Origin: Conyzicola lurida
GTDB lineage: Bacteria; Actinomycetota; Actinomycetes; Actinomycetales; Microbacteriaceae
Direction of reading: 5' to 3'
Length of the DNA stretch: 64,000 nt
Assembly: GCF_014204935.1 (NCBI RefSeq)
Contig: NZ_JACHMJ010000001.1
Span: 3,100,001-3,164,000 of the forward strand
Shown here: positions 1 to 8,113 of the stretch, piece by piece
How positions within the stretch are numbered: position 1 is the stretch's first letter
Layout of the letters: every line of letters begins with the position of its first letter
Made by a program: the position numbers and the translations under genes
Notes under the pieces: generated by a model
Databases searched by the model: none
What the model saw: the letters and a program-made list of their open reading frames with translations, nothing else
Told to the model about the DNA's origin: nothing

Positions 1-2
1 TC

Positions 3-656
3 GCCGCCGCGGAACTGACCGACTGGCGCAAGTTGGCCCAGGGGCTGCACGCCCGGTACCTGGTCGACGACTTCGGCACCGGTGCGCGGTTCGTCACCGC
101 CGTCGGGGAGGCGGGTTCCGGTGCCGCGCACTACCCCAGCGTGTCGGTCGGCGCGGGGCACGTCGACCTCAAGCTGGTCAGCGCCGACGCCGTCTACCGC
201 GACGACGACGGCACCGAGTACGTCGTCGAGTGGGTCACCCAGCAGGACGTCGACCTCGCACGGCGGATCACCGACATCGCGGCCGACCTCAGCATCGAGG
301 CCGACCCGGCCGCGGTCAGCGTGCTCGAGCTCGGCCTCGACACGGGTCGGTCATCGGCCATCGCCCCGGTGTGGGCCGCACTTCTGACCGGCGACCCACG
401 AGCCCAGGGCCACGGTTCGCCGAGCGACGAGATCCGGGACCCGGGCGGGCGCATGCCGAACCTCTGGTTCGGCGACGCGGGCGAAGCGGGCAGCCAGCGC
501 TTCCACGTCGAGGTCTACGTCGCGGCCGAGGTCGCCGCGCAACGCATCGCGGCCGCCGTCGCCGCGGGAGGCACGGTCGTCGACGACAGCGGTGCGCCGG
601 GGCTCACAGTGATCGCGGATCAGGACGGCAACACCGGGGTGGTGTGCGTGGCGTAG
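3..656 (+). CDS. Pterin-dehydratase-like / VOC two-domain protein (5' truncated)
   Basis: The reading frame is open from the first bases of the window, so the N-terminus lies upstream; a TTG at 33 is an internal codon, because the residues before it (ending WRKLAQGL) continue the same fold. The first ~95 visible residues resemble a 4a-hydroxytetrahydrobiopterin dehydratase (PCD) domain, with the H-YPSV strand followed by a T/Q-QDVDLA helix. The remainder, ending with the FHVEVYV strand and a DQDGN turn, resembles a glyoxalase/VOC half. PCD-VOC fusions are common in actinobacteria, and their physiological substrate is usually unknown. The following gene is on the other strand with an 18-bp gap. 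Confidence 0.75.
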   Translation, partial: AAAELTDWRKLAQGLHARYLVDDFGTGARFVTAVGEAGSGAAHYPSVSVGAGHVDLKLVSADAVYRDDDGTEYVVEWVTQQDVDLARRITDIAADLSIEADPAAVSVLELGLDTGRSSAIAPVWAALLTGDPRAQGHGSPSDEIRDPGGRMPNLWFGDAGEAGSQRFHVEVYVAAEVAAQRIAAAVAAGGTVVDDSGAPGLTVIADQDGNTGVVCVA

Positions 657-674
657 TTTCCGGCGCGCGCGGTC

Positions 675-1661
<987 letters not shown>

Positions 1662-1747
1662 TGTCGTTCTCTTCTCTTCGAGGGGCTGGAGCTGTGGTGT
1701 GATTCCAGTCAACTCCGGCGCCCAGAAGTGAGACAGTCCCGCCCTAT

Positions 1748-1768
1748 AGGGTCCCCGGCAGGGACCCT
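1748..1768. promoter_or_regulatory. Inverted repeat in AKR/regulator divergent promoter
   Basis: AGGGTCCC at 1748-1755 and GGGACCCT at 1761-1768 form a perfect 8-bp inverted repeat with a 5-bp spacer. It sits 33 bp upstream of the regulator start and 87 bp upstream of the AKR start, the expected place for an operator of the adjacent HTH regulator. A transcript hairpin is an alternative reading. Confidence 0.5.
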
Positions 1769-1800
1769 CTCCGCGAGGATCTGTGGCGTATGTTCGTCGC

Positions 1801-2694
1801 ATGGACAGCCATAACGAGATCCGCGACTTTCTCGTCTCGCGACGCGCGAAGCTCTCGCCGGAACAGGCCGGCCTGCCGGACTTCGGCGGTCGCCGCAGAG
1901 TCGAGGGCCTTCGTCGCGAGGAAGTCGCACTGCTGGCCGGAGTGAGTACCCAGTACTACACGCGCCTGGAACGCGGGACCGCGACCGGCGTCTCCGAGGG
2001 CGTGATCGACGACATCAGCCGGGCGCTCAAACTCGACGAAGCCGAACGCTCCCACCTCTATGACCTGGTGCGCGCCGCCAACGCCGGCGCTCACCCGCAG
2101 CGCAGGCGGCAGACGAACCGGTCCCAGCTGACCGCGAGCATGCAGCAGACCATCGACGCCATGTCCACGGTCCCGGTCTTCGTGCAGAACGGACGCCTGG
2201 ATGCCGTCGCCACGAACCGCCTCGGCCGCGCGCTGTTCTCGGTGATGTTCGAGGACGCGCGACCGCCGGTGAACGCTGCCCGCTTCGTGTTCCTCGACCC
2301 GGCGGCGCAGGACTTCTACCGGGACTGGGAAGCTAATGCCCGCCAGATCGTCGCTATTCTGCGTGCCGAGGCCGGCCGGTCGCCGTACGACCGACAGCTC
2401 AGCGACCTCGTCGGCGAGCTCTCCACCCGCAACGACCTGTTCCGCAAACTCTGGGGGTCGCACGACGTGCGCGAACACCGCACCGGCACCAAGAGCGTCC
2501 ACCACCCCGTCGTGGGCGACCTCGATCTGACCTTCCAGGGCATGGACCTCGTGTCCGACCATGGGCTGCAGATGCTGGTCTTTTCCGCCGAACCGGGCTC
2601 TGCCTCGTACGACGGGCTGCAACTGCTCTCCAGCTGGGCCGCCACGGAAACCTTGGACACCGTGACGGCCGATACCGTCGCCGAAGCCCCCTGA
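1801..2694 (+). CDS. HTH regulator, XRE/MmyB-type
   Basis: About 297 aa. An N-terminal XRE-like helix-turn-helix (roughly residues 10-75) contains the family's signature GLRREEVALLAGVS and YYTRLERG. The C-terminal two-thirds matches the MmyB-like ligand-binding domain, with the N-LGRALF and GSHDVREHRTGTK elements. MmyB was described as a fatty-acid-binding transcription factor in Streptomyces; members are typically encoded next to, and divergent from, a short-chain or aldo/keto reductase, as here. ATG 1801 begins the conserved MDSHNEIRDFL; the earlier in-frame GTG at 1783 lacks family support. A paralogue lies at 6885. Confidence 0.9.
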   Translation: MDSHNEIRDFLVSRRAKLSPEQAGLPDFGGRRRVEGLRREEVALLAGVSTQYYTRLERGTATGVSEGVIDDISRALKLDEAERSHLYDLVRAANAGAHPQRRRQTNRSQLTASMQQTIDAMSTVPVFVQNGRLDAVATNRLGRALFSVMFEDARPPVNAARFVFLDPAAQDFYRDWEANARQIVAILRAEAGRSPYDRQLSDLVGELSTRNDLFRKLWGSHDVREHRTGTKSVHHPVVGDLDLTFQGMDLVSDHGLQMLVFSAEPGSASYDGLQLLSSWAATETLDTVTADTVAEAP

Positions 2695-2721
2695 CGGCCA
2701 ACCGCCAGAACGTTTAACGAC

Positions 2722-2751
2722 GAAAGCCCCGCACGACTGTGCGGGGCTTTC
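2722..2751. terminator. Bidirectional terminator hairpin (copy A)
   Basis: Two 13-bp arms, GAAAGCCCCGCAC and its exact complement, are separated by GACT. The A-rich left and T-rich right ends allow function on both strands. It lies 28 bp after the regulator stop at 2694 and would terminate that gene now; its twin at 7944-7973 follows tRNA-Arg. Confidence 0.8.
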
Positions 2752-2754
2752 AGC

Positions 2755-2797
2755 GGTGCGCCCGGAGGGATTTGAACCCCCGGCCTATTGATCCGTA
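2755..2797 (-). pseudogene. Truncated tRNA-Arg (3' portion only)
   Basis: Identical to the T-arm, variable loop and 3' anticodon-stem region of the intact tRNA-Arg(ACG), but the sequence diverges at 2798, inside the anticodon loop. There is no D-arm and no 5' acceptor strand, so it is a non-functional remnant produced by the insertion. Confidence 0.85.
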
Positions 2798-2864
2798 AAT
2801 CCTCGGAACTCAAGGGATTTTCGGCTGGCAGCGGCAATGTCGTTCACACACGATCTTCGCCGAG

Positions 2865-2885
2865 TGTGGGCAAAATGTGGGCACG
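2865..2885. repeat. Tandem TGTGGGCA motifs just inside island left end
   Basis: TGTGGGCA occurs at 2865-2872 and 2876-2883, 11 bp apart. The longer AAATGTGGGCACG (2873-2885) recurs at 7903-7915 inside the right end. Such short repeats beside an attachment core resemble tyrosine-recombinase arm-type sites. On the minus strand the same DNA reads VPTFCPH, which could be the tail of a lost integrase. Both readings are inference. Confidence 0.4.
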
Positions 2886-2900
2886 GATATTGGCGCGGCA

Positions 2901-4031
2901 TCATGCTGCCGGACTAAACCTACGGCTGAAGGTCTGGCCTGACTGCACCGAGCTCTGTGCCGACCGCAGCCGCTTCTTCTCGTACTTGAGCAGGGCATCG
3001 GCGATCAAACGCCCGTCGAGTCCGCGCCGAGCGGCCGCCTCGATGACGTCGGCGAGAACCTCGGCGTCGTCGAGCGCCTGGGTGAAGCCGCTTCCGGTCA
3101 TCGGAGTGGCGACGTGGGCGGCGTCGCCGACGATGGCGAGGCGCCCGTTGACGACGTGGTGAGGTACGTATTCGCTGATCGGGGTGCCGATGACCCGCCC
3201 GGCGCGCAAGCTGGCCTGCATCACCTCGGTCCATTGCGGGGACCAGCGGCCCCGCCCCATTCGCGCCAATTGCTCCGCGAGCTCGTCGGGTATCTCGTCC
3301 GCGGAGACGGAGTGGTGCACGACCGAACCCTGCACATTGCCGTTGCGGTAGAGAAGGTCGTTGTGAGTGCTGTCGTAGACGGCCCAGCCGATGGTGCGAC
3401 GTCCGCGTTCGGTGCCGCCGTCCTCGCCGGGAAAGCTGCCGCCGAGGAGCATGGCGTCGTCGTCGCCGAGGAACACGTTCTGGTCGAACGCACGGTGTCC
3501 GCGGATGGACTCTGGAAGGCCGGTTTCTTCCATGGTCGCGATCCAGACAAGGTAGCCCGCGAAGGTGGCATCCGGATGACTCGGGGCGACGGCCGCGCGG
3601 ACGACGCTGCGATGCCCGTCGGCACCGATGACGACGTCGGCGCGAAACACGCGACCATCGTCGGCGGTCGCCCAGGCCGCGCTATCGCCCTGATCGGCTG
3701 AGGTGACCCGCGCGTTGTGAATCACGGTGACGCCGGGGTCGTGTTCGACGGCCGCGTAGAGCGCGGTGAAGATAGTGTGCCAGGAGTGCATTCCGCCGGA
3801 GAGAGTGGTCGGCACTCGCGGCGACCCGGGCACGAGGCCCCATCCCGTTACACGTTCGACGAGGCCGTCGGACACGAGCAGTCCGCCGCCCCGGCTCCGG
3901 CCGGGACCGCTGCGTTCGAGCAAGGTCACCGCCACGCCGACCCGGGATAGGGTGAGCGAGGTCATGAGTCCGGCGAGGGATCCGCCGACCACGATCGCGG
4001 TCGGCGGCCGGTTGAGTGTCCGGTCGTTCAC
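2901..4031 (-). CDS. FAD-dependent monooxygenase (PHBH fold)
   Basis: 376 aa. The N-terminal Rossmann dinucleotide-binding motif GGSLAG (16-21) follows a hydrophobic strand. A DVVIGADGHRS-type motif lies near the middle, and the second FAD motif IVGDAAH is about 75 residues from the C-terminus. These are typical of group A flavin hydroxylases that use NAD(P)H and O2 on aromatic or polyketide-like substrates; the substrate is unknown. It starts with GTG at 4031, preceded by AAGGA, 9 bp after the stop of the NAD(P)-binding gene, so the two are probably cotranscribed. It is the last gene of the island's leftward cluster, close to the left repeat. Confidence 0.88.
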   Translation of the reverse strand: MNDRTLNRPPTAIVVGGSLAGLMTSLTLSRVGVAVTLLERSGPGRSRGGGLLVSDGLVERVTGWGLVPGSPRVPTTLSGGMHSWHTIFTALYAAVEHDPGVTVIHNARVTSADQGDSAAWATADDGRVFRADVVIGADGHRSVVRAAVAPSHPDATFAGYLVWIATMEETGLPESIRGHRAFDQNVFLGDDDAMLLGGSFPGEDGGTERGRRTIGWAVYDSTHNDLLYRNGNVQGSVVHHSVSADEIPDELAEQLARMGRGRWSPQWTEVMQASLRAGRVIGTPISEYVPHHVVNGRLAIVGDAAHVATPMTGSGFTQALDDAEVLADVIEAAARRGLDGRLIADALLKYEKKRLRSAQSSVQSGQTFSRRFSPAA

Positions 4032-4040
4032 AGAGGTTCC

Positions 4041-4793
4041 TTACTTGGCGTTGCGAAGGACGTCGAGATCGTCCCGGAGTCGTTGCGGCTCGTCCGCGAG
4101 AGGAAGGTTGTCCCGGTCGCGGATGCCGTCGACCGATCCCACCTCATCGGGGTCGAGCCCGGCGAACAGCGGGCCGAGATCGGCCTGCTCGTCGCCGCGT
4201 TCGGCGACGAGCTCGAGGGTGCGGCCGATGGCATCTGGTTCGGTGAGGCTCTCGACGAGGACGCGGGCGATCTGCGCCCGGGCGATGGAGCCGTCCGCCG
4301 GCGAACCGGTGAATCGGGTATCGCCCTGCAGCATCGTGATGCGGTGCTGGTCGGCGTCGTTGTAGTCGAACCAGCCGGGTCGGATGATCGTATACGGGTT
4401 GCCGCTGGCGCGGACGAGGCGTTCGCCGCGCCGCTTCCAGTCGCTCATATCGTGCCGGGCCGTCGCGCCGATCGAGGTCATCAGGGCGATCCGCACCTTG
4501 CGTCCGTTCAGGGCGTGGAGGACGTTCTTGACGGCACCGTAGTTGACCCGTTCGCCGTCGTTGCTGCCGTGGGTGAAGATGATCGCGTCGACGCCGTCGA
4601 GCGCCTCGGTCAGGGTGCCGGCCTCGGTGAGGTCGCCGACGAACGCTTCGGCGCCAGCATCAAGACGGCGGGCGCGGCGGGATTTGCGTACGAGGGCTCG
4701 GGTGGCGTGACCAGCGCGCACGGACTGTTCGACGACCTTGGTGCCGATGCTGCCGGTCGAGCCGACGACGAGCACTGTGAAGGACTTGGGCAT
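4041..4793 (-). CDS. NAD(P)-binding atypical SDR (NmrA-like)
   Basis: 250 aa. It opens with a strand and the NAD(P)-binding motif GSTGSIG (11-17), followed by the acidic GDLTEAGTL segment and the Asn/Ser-poor central region common to atypical short-chain dehydrogenases (SDR_a5/NmrA-like). The classic YxxxK pair is not evident, so it may be a redox sensor or an epimerase/reductase rather than a classical dehydrogenase. ATG 4793 is chosen because the fold starts there; the long upstream extension belongs to another gene's antisense. It lies in the same leftward cluster as the monooxygenase. Confidence 0.82.
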   Translation of the reverse strand: MPKSFTVLVVGSTGSIGTKVVEQSVRAGHATRALVRKSRRARRLDAGAEAFVGDLTEAGTLTEALDGVDAIIFTHGSNDGERVNYGAVKNVLHALNGRKVRIALMTSIGATARHDMSDWKRRGERLVRASGNPYTIIRPGWFDYNDADQHRITMLQGDTRFTGSPADGSIARAQIARVLVESLTEPDAIGRTLELVAERGDEQADLGPLFAGLDPDEVGSVDGIRDRDNLPLADEPQRLRDDLDVLRNAK

Positions 4794-4858
4794 GGTGTTC
4801 CTGATCTTGTGTGGCGGTGCCGGACCAAGGCCGGTCCGGCACCGCCGGTGCTGAGGAT

Positions 4859-5839
4859 TTAGAAGAAGGTGGGTTCGCGCGGTGCGTAGGGGCCCTCGAG
4901 TGCGGCTACTTCTTCGTCGGTCAAAGTGATCTCGAGTGCGGCGGCGGCGTCCGTGAGGTGCTTCGCCTTGGTGGCGCCGACGATCGGGGAATCCACGACC
5001 GGGTTCTTCATAACCCAGGCGAGGGCGACGGTCGCCATGGCGACCCCGCGGTCGGCGGCGATGCGCTCGACAGCGTCGACGATGGCCTTGTCGGACTCGA
5101 CGAACATCGGGCGGCCGAACTGGTCGGTGCCGGGAGTCGAGGCACCGCGCGTGGTGCTCTTGTCGCCCCACGGGCGGGCGACGAGGCCACCGTTGAGCGG
5201 GGACCAGATCAGATTGCCGACGCCCTGGTCGGCGAGCAGTCCCTGCATCTCGCGCTCTTCTTCACGCTGGAGCAGGTTGTACTGGTCCTGCATCGAAACG
5301 AACTTCGTCCACCCGTTCTGCACGGCAGCGGACTGCATCTTCGCGAACTGCCACGCCCACATCGACGAGGCGCCGATGTAGCGCACCTTGCCCGACTTGA
5401 TCACGTCGTGAAGGGCTTCCATCGTCTCTTCGACCGGGGTTTCGGGGTCGAAGCGGTGGATCTGCATCAGGTCGATGTAGTCGGTGCCGAGACGGGTCAG
5501 CGAGCCGTCGACCTGTTCGAGAACAGCCTTGCGGCTGAGGCCGCCGCCGCCGGGGTTCTGGCTCATCGGCCAGTAGATCTTCGTCGCGAGGACGGTCTCT
5601 TCGCGGCTGGAGTATTCGCGCATGGCGCGGCCGGTGATCTCCTCGGAGGTGCCGCCGCCGTAGACATTGGCGGTGTCCCAGAAGTTGATGCCGAGCTCGA
5701 CGGCCTGCTTGAACAGCGGTGCGGCCGCTTCGTCGCCGAGCGCCCAGGGCTGGAAGTCGTTGGGGGTGCCGAAGCTCATGCAGCCGAGGGTGAGGGCGCT
5801 GATCTTGAGACCGGAGTTGCCGAGTCGTGTGTATTCCAT
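4859..5839 (-). CDS. Aldo/keto reductase
   Basis: 326 aa, full length. Tetrad: Asp55 and Tyr60 in FWDTANVYGGG, Lys87 in LATKIYW, His128 in MQIHRFD. The GGGTSEEITGRA segment and long LNGGLVARPWG loop suggest the AKR family of yeast aryl-alcohol-dehydrogenase-like or YajO/Tas-type enzymes. It is followed 65 bp later by the NAD(P)-binding gene and preceded 42 bp earlier by another AKR, all leftward, consistent with one island operon controlled from the 6.76-6.88 kb divergent promoter. Substrate unknown. Confidence 0.9.
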   Translation of the reverse strand: MEYTRLGNSGLKISALTLGCMSFGTPNDFQPWALGDEAAAPLFKQAVELGINFWDTANVYGGGTSEEITGRAMREYSSREETVLATKIYWPMSQNPGGGGLSRKAVLEQVDGSLTRLGTDYIDLMQIHRFDPETPVEETMEALHDVIKSGKVRYIGASSMWAWQFAKMQSAAVQNGWTKFVSMQDQYNLLQREEEREMQGLLADQGVGNLIWSPLNGGLVARPWGDKSTTRGASTPGTDQFGRPMFVESDKAIVDAVERIAADRGVAMATVALAWVMKNPVVDSPIVGATKAKHLTDAAAALEITLTDEEVAALEGPYAPREPTFF

Positions 5840-5881
5840 GGTTCGTTTCCTATTCAGTGAGTCGGATGGATGTCGCGGGGA

Positions 5882-6760
5882 TCAGGCTTCGGGGATCGGG
5901 AAGGCGTGATCGGTGAGGTTGATGAAGCCGGGCGGGGGTCCGCCGCGCACGCCGGTCTCGAGGGCGTCGACCGCCGCGAGCTGATCCGGGGTGAGCTCGA
6001 AGTCGAGGGCGAAGTTCTCCGCGATACGCTCTGCCTTCGTCGACTTCGGGACGACCGCCCGGCCCTCGGCGAGGTGCCAGGCGAGCATGACCTGGGCGAC
6101 GGATTTGCCGTGCTCGGCCGCAATCGCCTTGAGGGTCTCATTCTCGAGAACGCTCGTGGCGCCGGGCGTGTAGGTGGTGACGCCGCCGATGGGCGACCAT
6201 GCCTGCGTGAGGATCCCGTGCGCGGCGTTGGCGGCCTGGACGTCTTTCTGCTGGAAGTACGGGTGCAGCTCGATCTGGTTGACGGCGGGGACGACCGTGG
6301 TCGCGGCGAGCAGCTGCTCGAGGTTGTCGGTGGTGAAGTTGCTGACGCCGATCGCACGGACCTTGCCGTCGGCGAGCAGCTGCTCGAGCGCCTTGTAGGC
6401 CTCGATCGTGAGGTCGAACGCGGACGGGAGCGCCTGGTGCAGCAGGACCAGGTCGATGTAGTCGACGCCGAGCTTGCCGGCGCTCTTCTCGAACGAGTGC
6501 AGGGTCGCGTCGAAACCGTAGTCGCTGATCCAGATCTTCGTCTCGACGAAGACCTCCTCGCGCGGCACACCGGAGTTGCGGATACCCTCGCCGACCTCGC
6601 GCTCGTTGCCGTAGGCGGCAGCGGTGTCGATCAGGCGGTAGCCGGCGCGCAGCGCCTCTTCGACCGCGGCGGTGGTGACGTCGGCAGGGGTCTGGAAGAC
6701 GCCGAGGCCGACGGCCGGAATCTCGATTCCGTTGTTCAGGGTGATGGTGGTGTTTGTCAT
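5882..6760 (-). CDS. Aldo/keto reductase, 2,5-diketogluconate-reductase type
   Basis: 292 aa. Tetrad Asp45, Tyr50 (IDTAAAYGNE), Lys75 (VETKIW) and His108 (LVLLHQ). It also has the GVSNF strand and the IPKS-like VVPKSTKAERI cofactor-binding segment, all typical of the small AKR5-type enzymes (2,5-diketo-D-gluconate reductase and methylglyoxal reductase relatives). ATG 6760 begins the conserved MTNTTITLNNG; upstream in-frame starts cross the divergent control region. It is divergent from the MmyB regulator at 6885, repeating the AKR/regulator arrangement at 675-2694. First gene of the island's leftward cluster. Confidence 0.9.
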   Translation of the reverse strand: MTNTTITLNNGIEIPAVGLGVFQTPADVTTAAVEEALRAGYRLIDTAAAYGNEREVGEGIRNSGVPREEVFVETKIWISDYGFDATLHSFEKSAGKLGVDYIDLVLLHQALPSAFDLTIEAYKALEQLLADGKVRAIGVSNFTTDNLEQLLAATTVVPAVNQIELHPYFQQKDVQAANAAHGILTQAWSPIGGVTTYTPGATSVLENETLKAIAAEHGKSVAQVMLAWHLAEGRAVVPKSTKAERIAENFALDFELTPDQLAAVDALETGVRGGPPPGFINLTDHAFPIPEA

Positions 6761-6805
6761 ATCCCGAACGTAAGCGCGCACCTCTCCCGGGTGAGAGTTC
6801 ACGAT

Positions 6806-6838
6806 ATTCACCCCCAGGGCGGAGGGCTGGGGGTGAAT
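6806..6838. promoter_or_regulatory. 12-bp perfect inverted repeat, probable operator
   Basis: ATTCACCCCCAG (6806-6817) and its exact reverse complement (6827-6838) are separated by 9 bp, in the 124-bp gap between the divergent AKR and MmyB-regulator genes. The centre is about 62 bp from either start codon. A second weaker repeat, CTCTC/GAGAG, lies at 6782-6797. Best read as the binding site of the adjacent regulator (inference). Confidence 0.6.
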
Positions 6839-6884
6839 TGTGTGCACTCCCAGAAACAACCGGTACTCGGCTAGCGTCACGGGT

Positions 6885-7763
6885 ATGGATAGCAAGAACG
6901 ACGTGCAGGAGTTCCTCACCGCGCTGCGGGCACGGCTCACCCCGGAGAAGGCCGGTCTCACGACCTTTGGCGGCGAACGCCGCGTCCCTGGCCTACGACG
7001 GGAAGAAGTGGCCCAGCTCGCCGGTGTCAGCACCGCCTATTACACGCGCATGGAACGCGGCGACCTCAGCACCGTCTCCGAGAGCGTCCTCTTCGCCCTT
7101 GTCCGTGCACTGCAGCTGAACGATGCGGAATCCGCGCACCTGTTCGATTTGTCGAAGGCAGCCTCCGGTCCCCGTCGCGAAACGCGGGCCAAGCCAGAAG
7201 CCCGCGTGTCCCCCGCCGTTGCCCAGCTGCTCGACACCATGCGCGACGTGCCCGCGGTCGCGATGAACCGCATCACCACCACCGTCGGCTCCAACCCGCT
7301 GGGACGTGCCCTCTTCCCGCTGCTGTTCCCCGCCGACGGCAAGCCGGTCAACAGCGCTCGTTCCTTCTTCCTCGACGACCGGGCCAAAGAGTTCTTCCTC
7401 GATTGGGAGACCAGTGCTCGCGAGGCAGTTTCCGCTCTCCGTCTCCTCGCCGGCCAAGATCCCAGCGACAAGGCGTTGATGGCCCTCGTTGGTGAACTCG
7501 CCACCCGCAGCACCGACTTCCGCACCTGGTGGGGCGGCCACACCGTCCGCACCCACGTCTCCGGCACCAAGAGGATCAACCACCCGATCGTCGGCGAGAT
7601 GACGCTTACATTCGAGACACTGATGCTTCCGTCGAGCGGTGGCATCATGATCTCGACCTACCTCGCCGAACCAGGGTCACCGTCCGCCGACGCGCTCGAC
7701 CTGCTCCGCAGCTGGAGTGCAGAGCCTGTCAGCTCGGTCAACGACATCTCAGGCACGAGTTAG
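6885..7763 (+). CDS. HTH regulator, XRE/MmyB-type (island copy)
   Basis: 292 aa, paralogue of the gene at 1801, sharing the start MDS-N-(I/V)-(R/Q)-(D/E)FL, the LRREEVAQLAGVSTAYY helix-turn-helix core and the C-terminal MmyB-like domain with HPIVGEMTL. ATG 6885 is chosen because homology starts there. Likely controls the divergent AKR-led cluster through the inverted repeat at 6806-6838. The ligand is unknown; MmyB-family domains are thought to bind hydrophobic molecules. It is the rightmost gene of the island. Confidence 0.9.
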   Translation: MDSKNDVQEFLTALRARLTPEKAGLTTFGGERRVPGLRREEVAQLAGVSTAYYTRMERGDLSTVSESVLFALVRALQLNDAESAHLFDLSKAASGPRRETRAKPEARVSPAVAQLLDTMRDVPAVAMNRITTTVGSNPLGRALFPLLFPADGKPVNSARSFFLDDRAKEFFLDWETSAREAVSALRLLAGQDPSDKALMALVGELATRSTDFRTWWGGHTVRTHVSGTKRINHPIVGEMTLTFETLMLPSSGGIMISTYLAEPGSPSADALDLLRSWSAEPVSSVNDISGTS

Positions 7764-7935
7764 CTACAAATCAACCCGGTCTCGCCGCGCCGCACCACCC
7801 AAGCTCAATTGCTCAGTGTCGAGCTTCTTTTCCTGCGTGATCCCCCTGCCTACCCAGCCGTAGGCCTCTATCAGCCGGGTCGCTCTACTTCCCGCCCCCT
7901 CGAAATGTGGGCACGAGCCGATTCGACACCGCCGC
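7764..7935. other. Non-coding island right end
   Basis: No credible gene is seen between the regulator stop and the right repeat. One AAATGTGGGCACG motif (7903-7915) shared with the left end is the only notable element. Confidence 0.5.
7903..7915. repeat. AAATGTGGGCACG motif inside island right end
   Basis: Identical 13-mer to 2873-2885. It lies 20 bp inside the right 84-bp repeat; the left copy is 75 bp inside the left repeat. Confidence 0.45.
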
Positions 7936-8019
7936 TTAACGACGAAAGCCCCGCACGACTGTGCGGGGCTTTCAGTGGTGCGCCCGGAGGGATTTGAACC
8001 CCCGGCCTATTGATCCGTA
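7936..8019. repeat. Direct repeat copy B: intact tRNA-Arg 3' half plus terminator
   Basis: Partner of 2714-2797, at an offset of 5222 bp. Here the repeat runs into the complete tRNA-Arg(ACG) gene, so this end carries the restored gene. Confidence 0.85.
7944..7973. terminator. tRNA-Arg terminator hairpin (copy B)
   Basis: Same 13-bp arms and GACT loop as 2722-2751. On the minus strand it lies 2 bp after the tRNA-Arg CCA end, with a TTTC-type tail, a normal position for a tRNA terminator. Confidence 0.85.
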
Positions 8020-8051
8020 GTCAATTGCTCTATCCGCTGAGCTACGGGCGC
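7976..8051 (-). tRNA. tRNA-Arg (ACG)
   Basis: 76 nt with encoded CCA. The acceptor stem GCGCCCG pairs with CGGGCGC. The D-arm is GCTC/GAGC, and the anticodon stem ATTGA/TCAAT holds loop CTACGGA, giving anticodon ACG (inosine-modified, reads CGN codons). The T-arm contains TTCAAAT. The 3' half is the attachment target of the adjacent island. Confidence 0.96.
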
Positions 8052-8113
8052 ATGTCGAGCGATTCGCGGAACCCGCAAATGCCAACTCGAAGACTATACC
8101 AGTGGTTTCGGCA

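Larger units (their letters stand above)
2714..2797. repeat. Direct repeat copy A: displaced tRNA-Arg 3' fragment plus terminator (att-like)
   Basis: 84 bp that match 7936-8019 with a single difference (C at 2754, T at 7976). It comprises the terminator hairpin and the tRNA-Arg(ACG) sequence from the 3' end back to the anticodon loop. The 5' half of the tRNA is absent here, so this copy cannot make a tRNA; the mismatch also changes the terminal CCA to CCG. This is the pattern left at the far end of an element integrated into a tRNA 3' end. Confidence 0.85.
2714..8019. mobile_element. Small integrase-less genomic island in tRNA-Arg(ACG)
   Basis: About 5.2 kb bounded by 84-bp direct repeats that reproduce the tRNA-Arg 3' half and its terminator. 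The tRNA stays intact at the right end (7976-8051), as expected after site-specific integration by a tyrosine recombinase. The cargo is five metabolic or regulatory genes (FAD monooxygenase, NAD(P)-binding protein, two AKRs, MmyB regulator). No integrase, excisionase or replication gene remains. Integration is inferred from the repeat geometry; base composition of the cargo does not differ obviously from its surroundings. Confidence 0.7.

Noticed and set aside
2755-2797. Possible second tRNA-Arg gene
   Set aside because: Only the 3' portion is present; it lacks the D-arm and 5' acceptor strand, and the CCA is mutated to CCG.
2798-2900. Intact integrase gene at the island left edge
   Set aside because: Only ~26 codons could be a remnant; no catalytic Arg/His/Tyr box is present.
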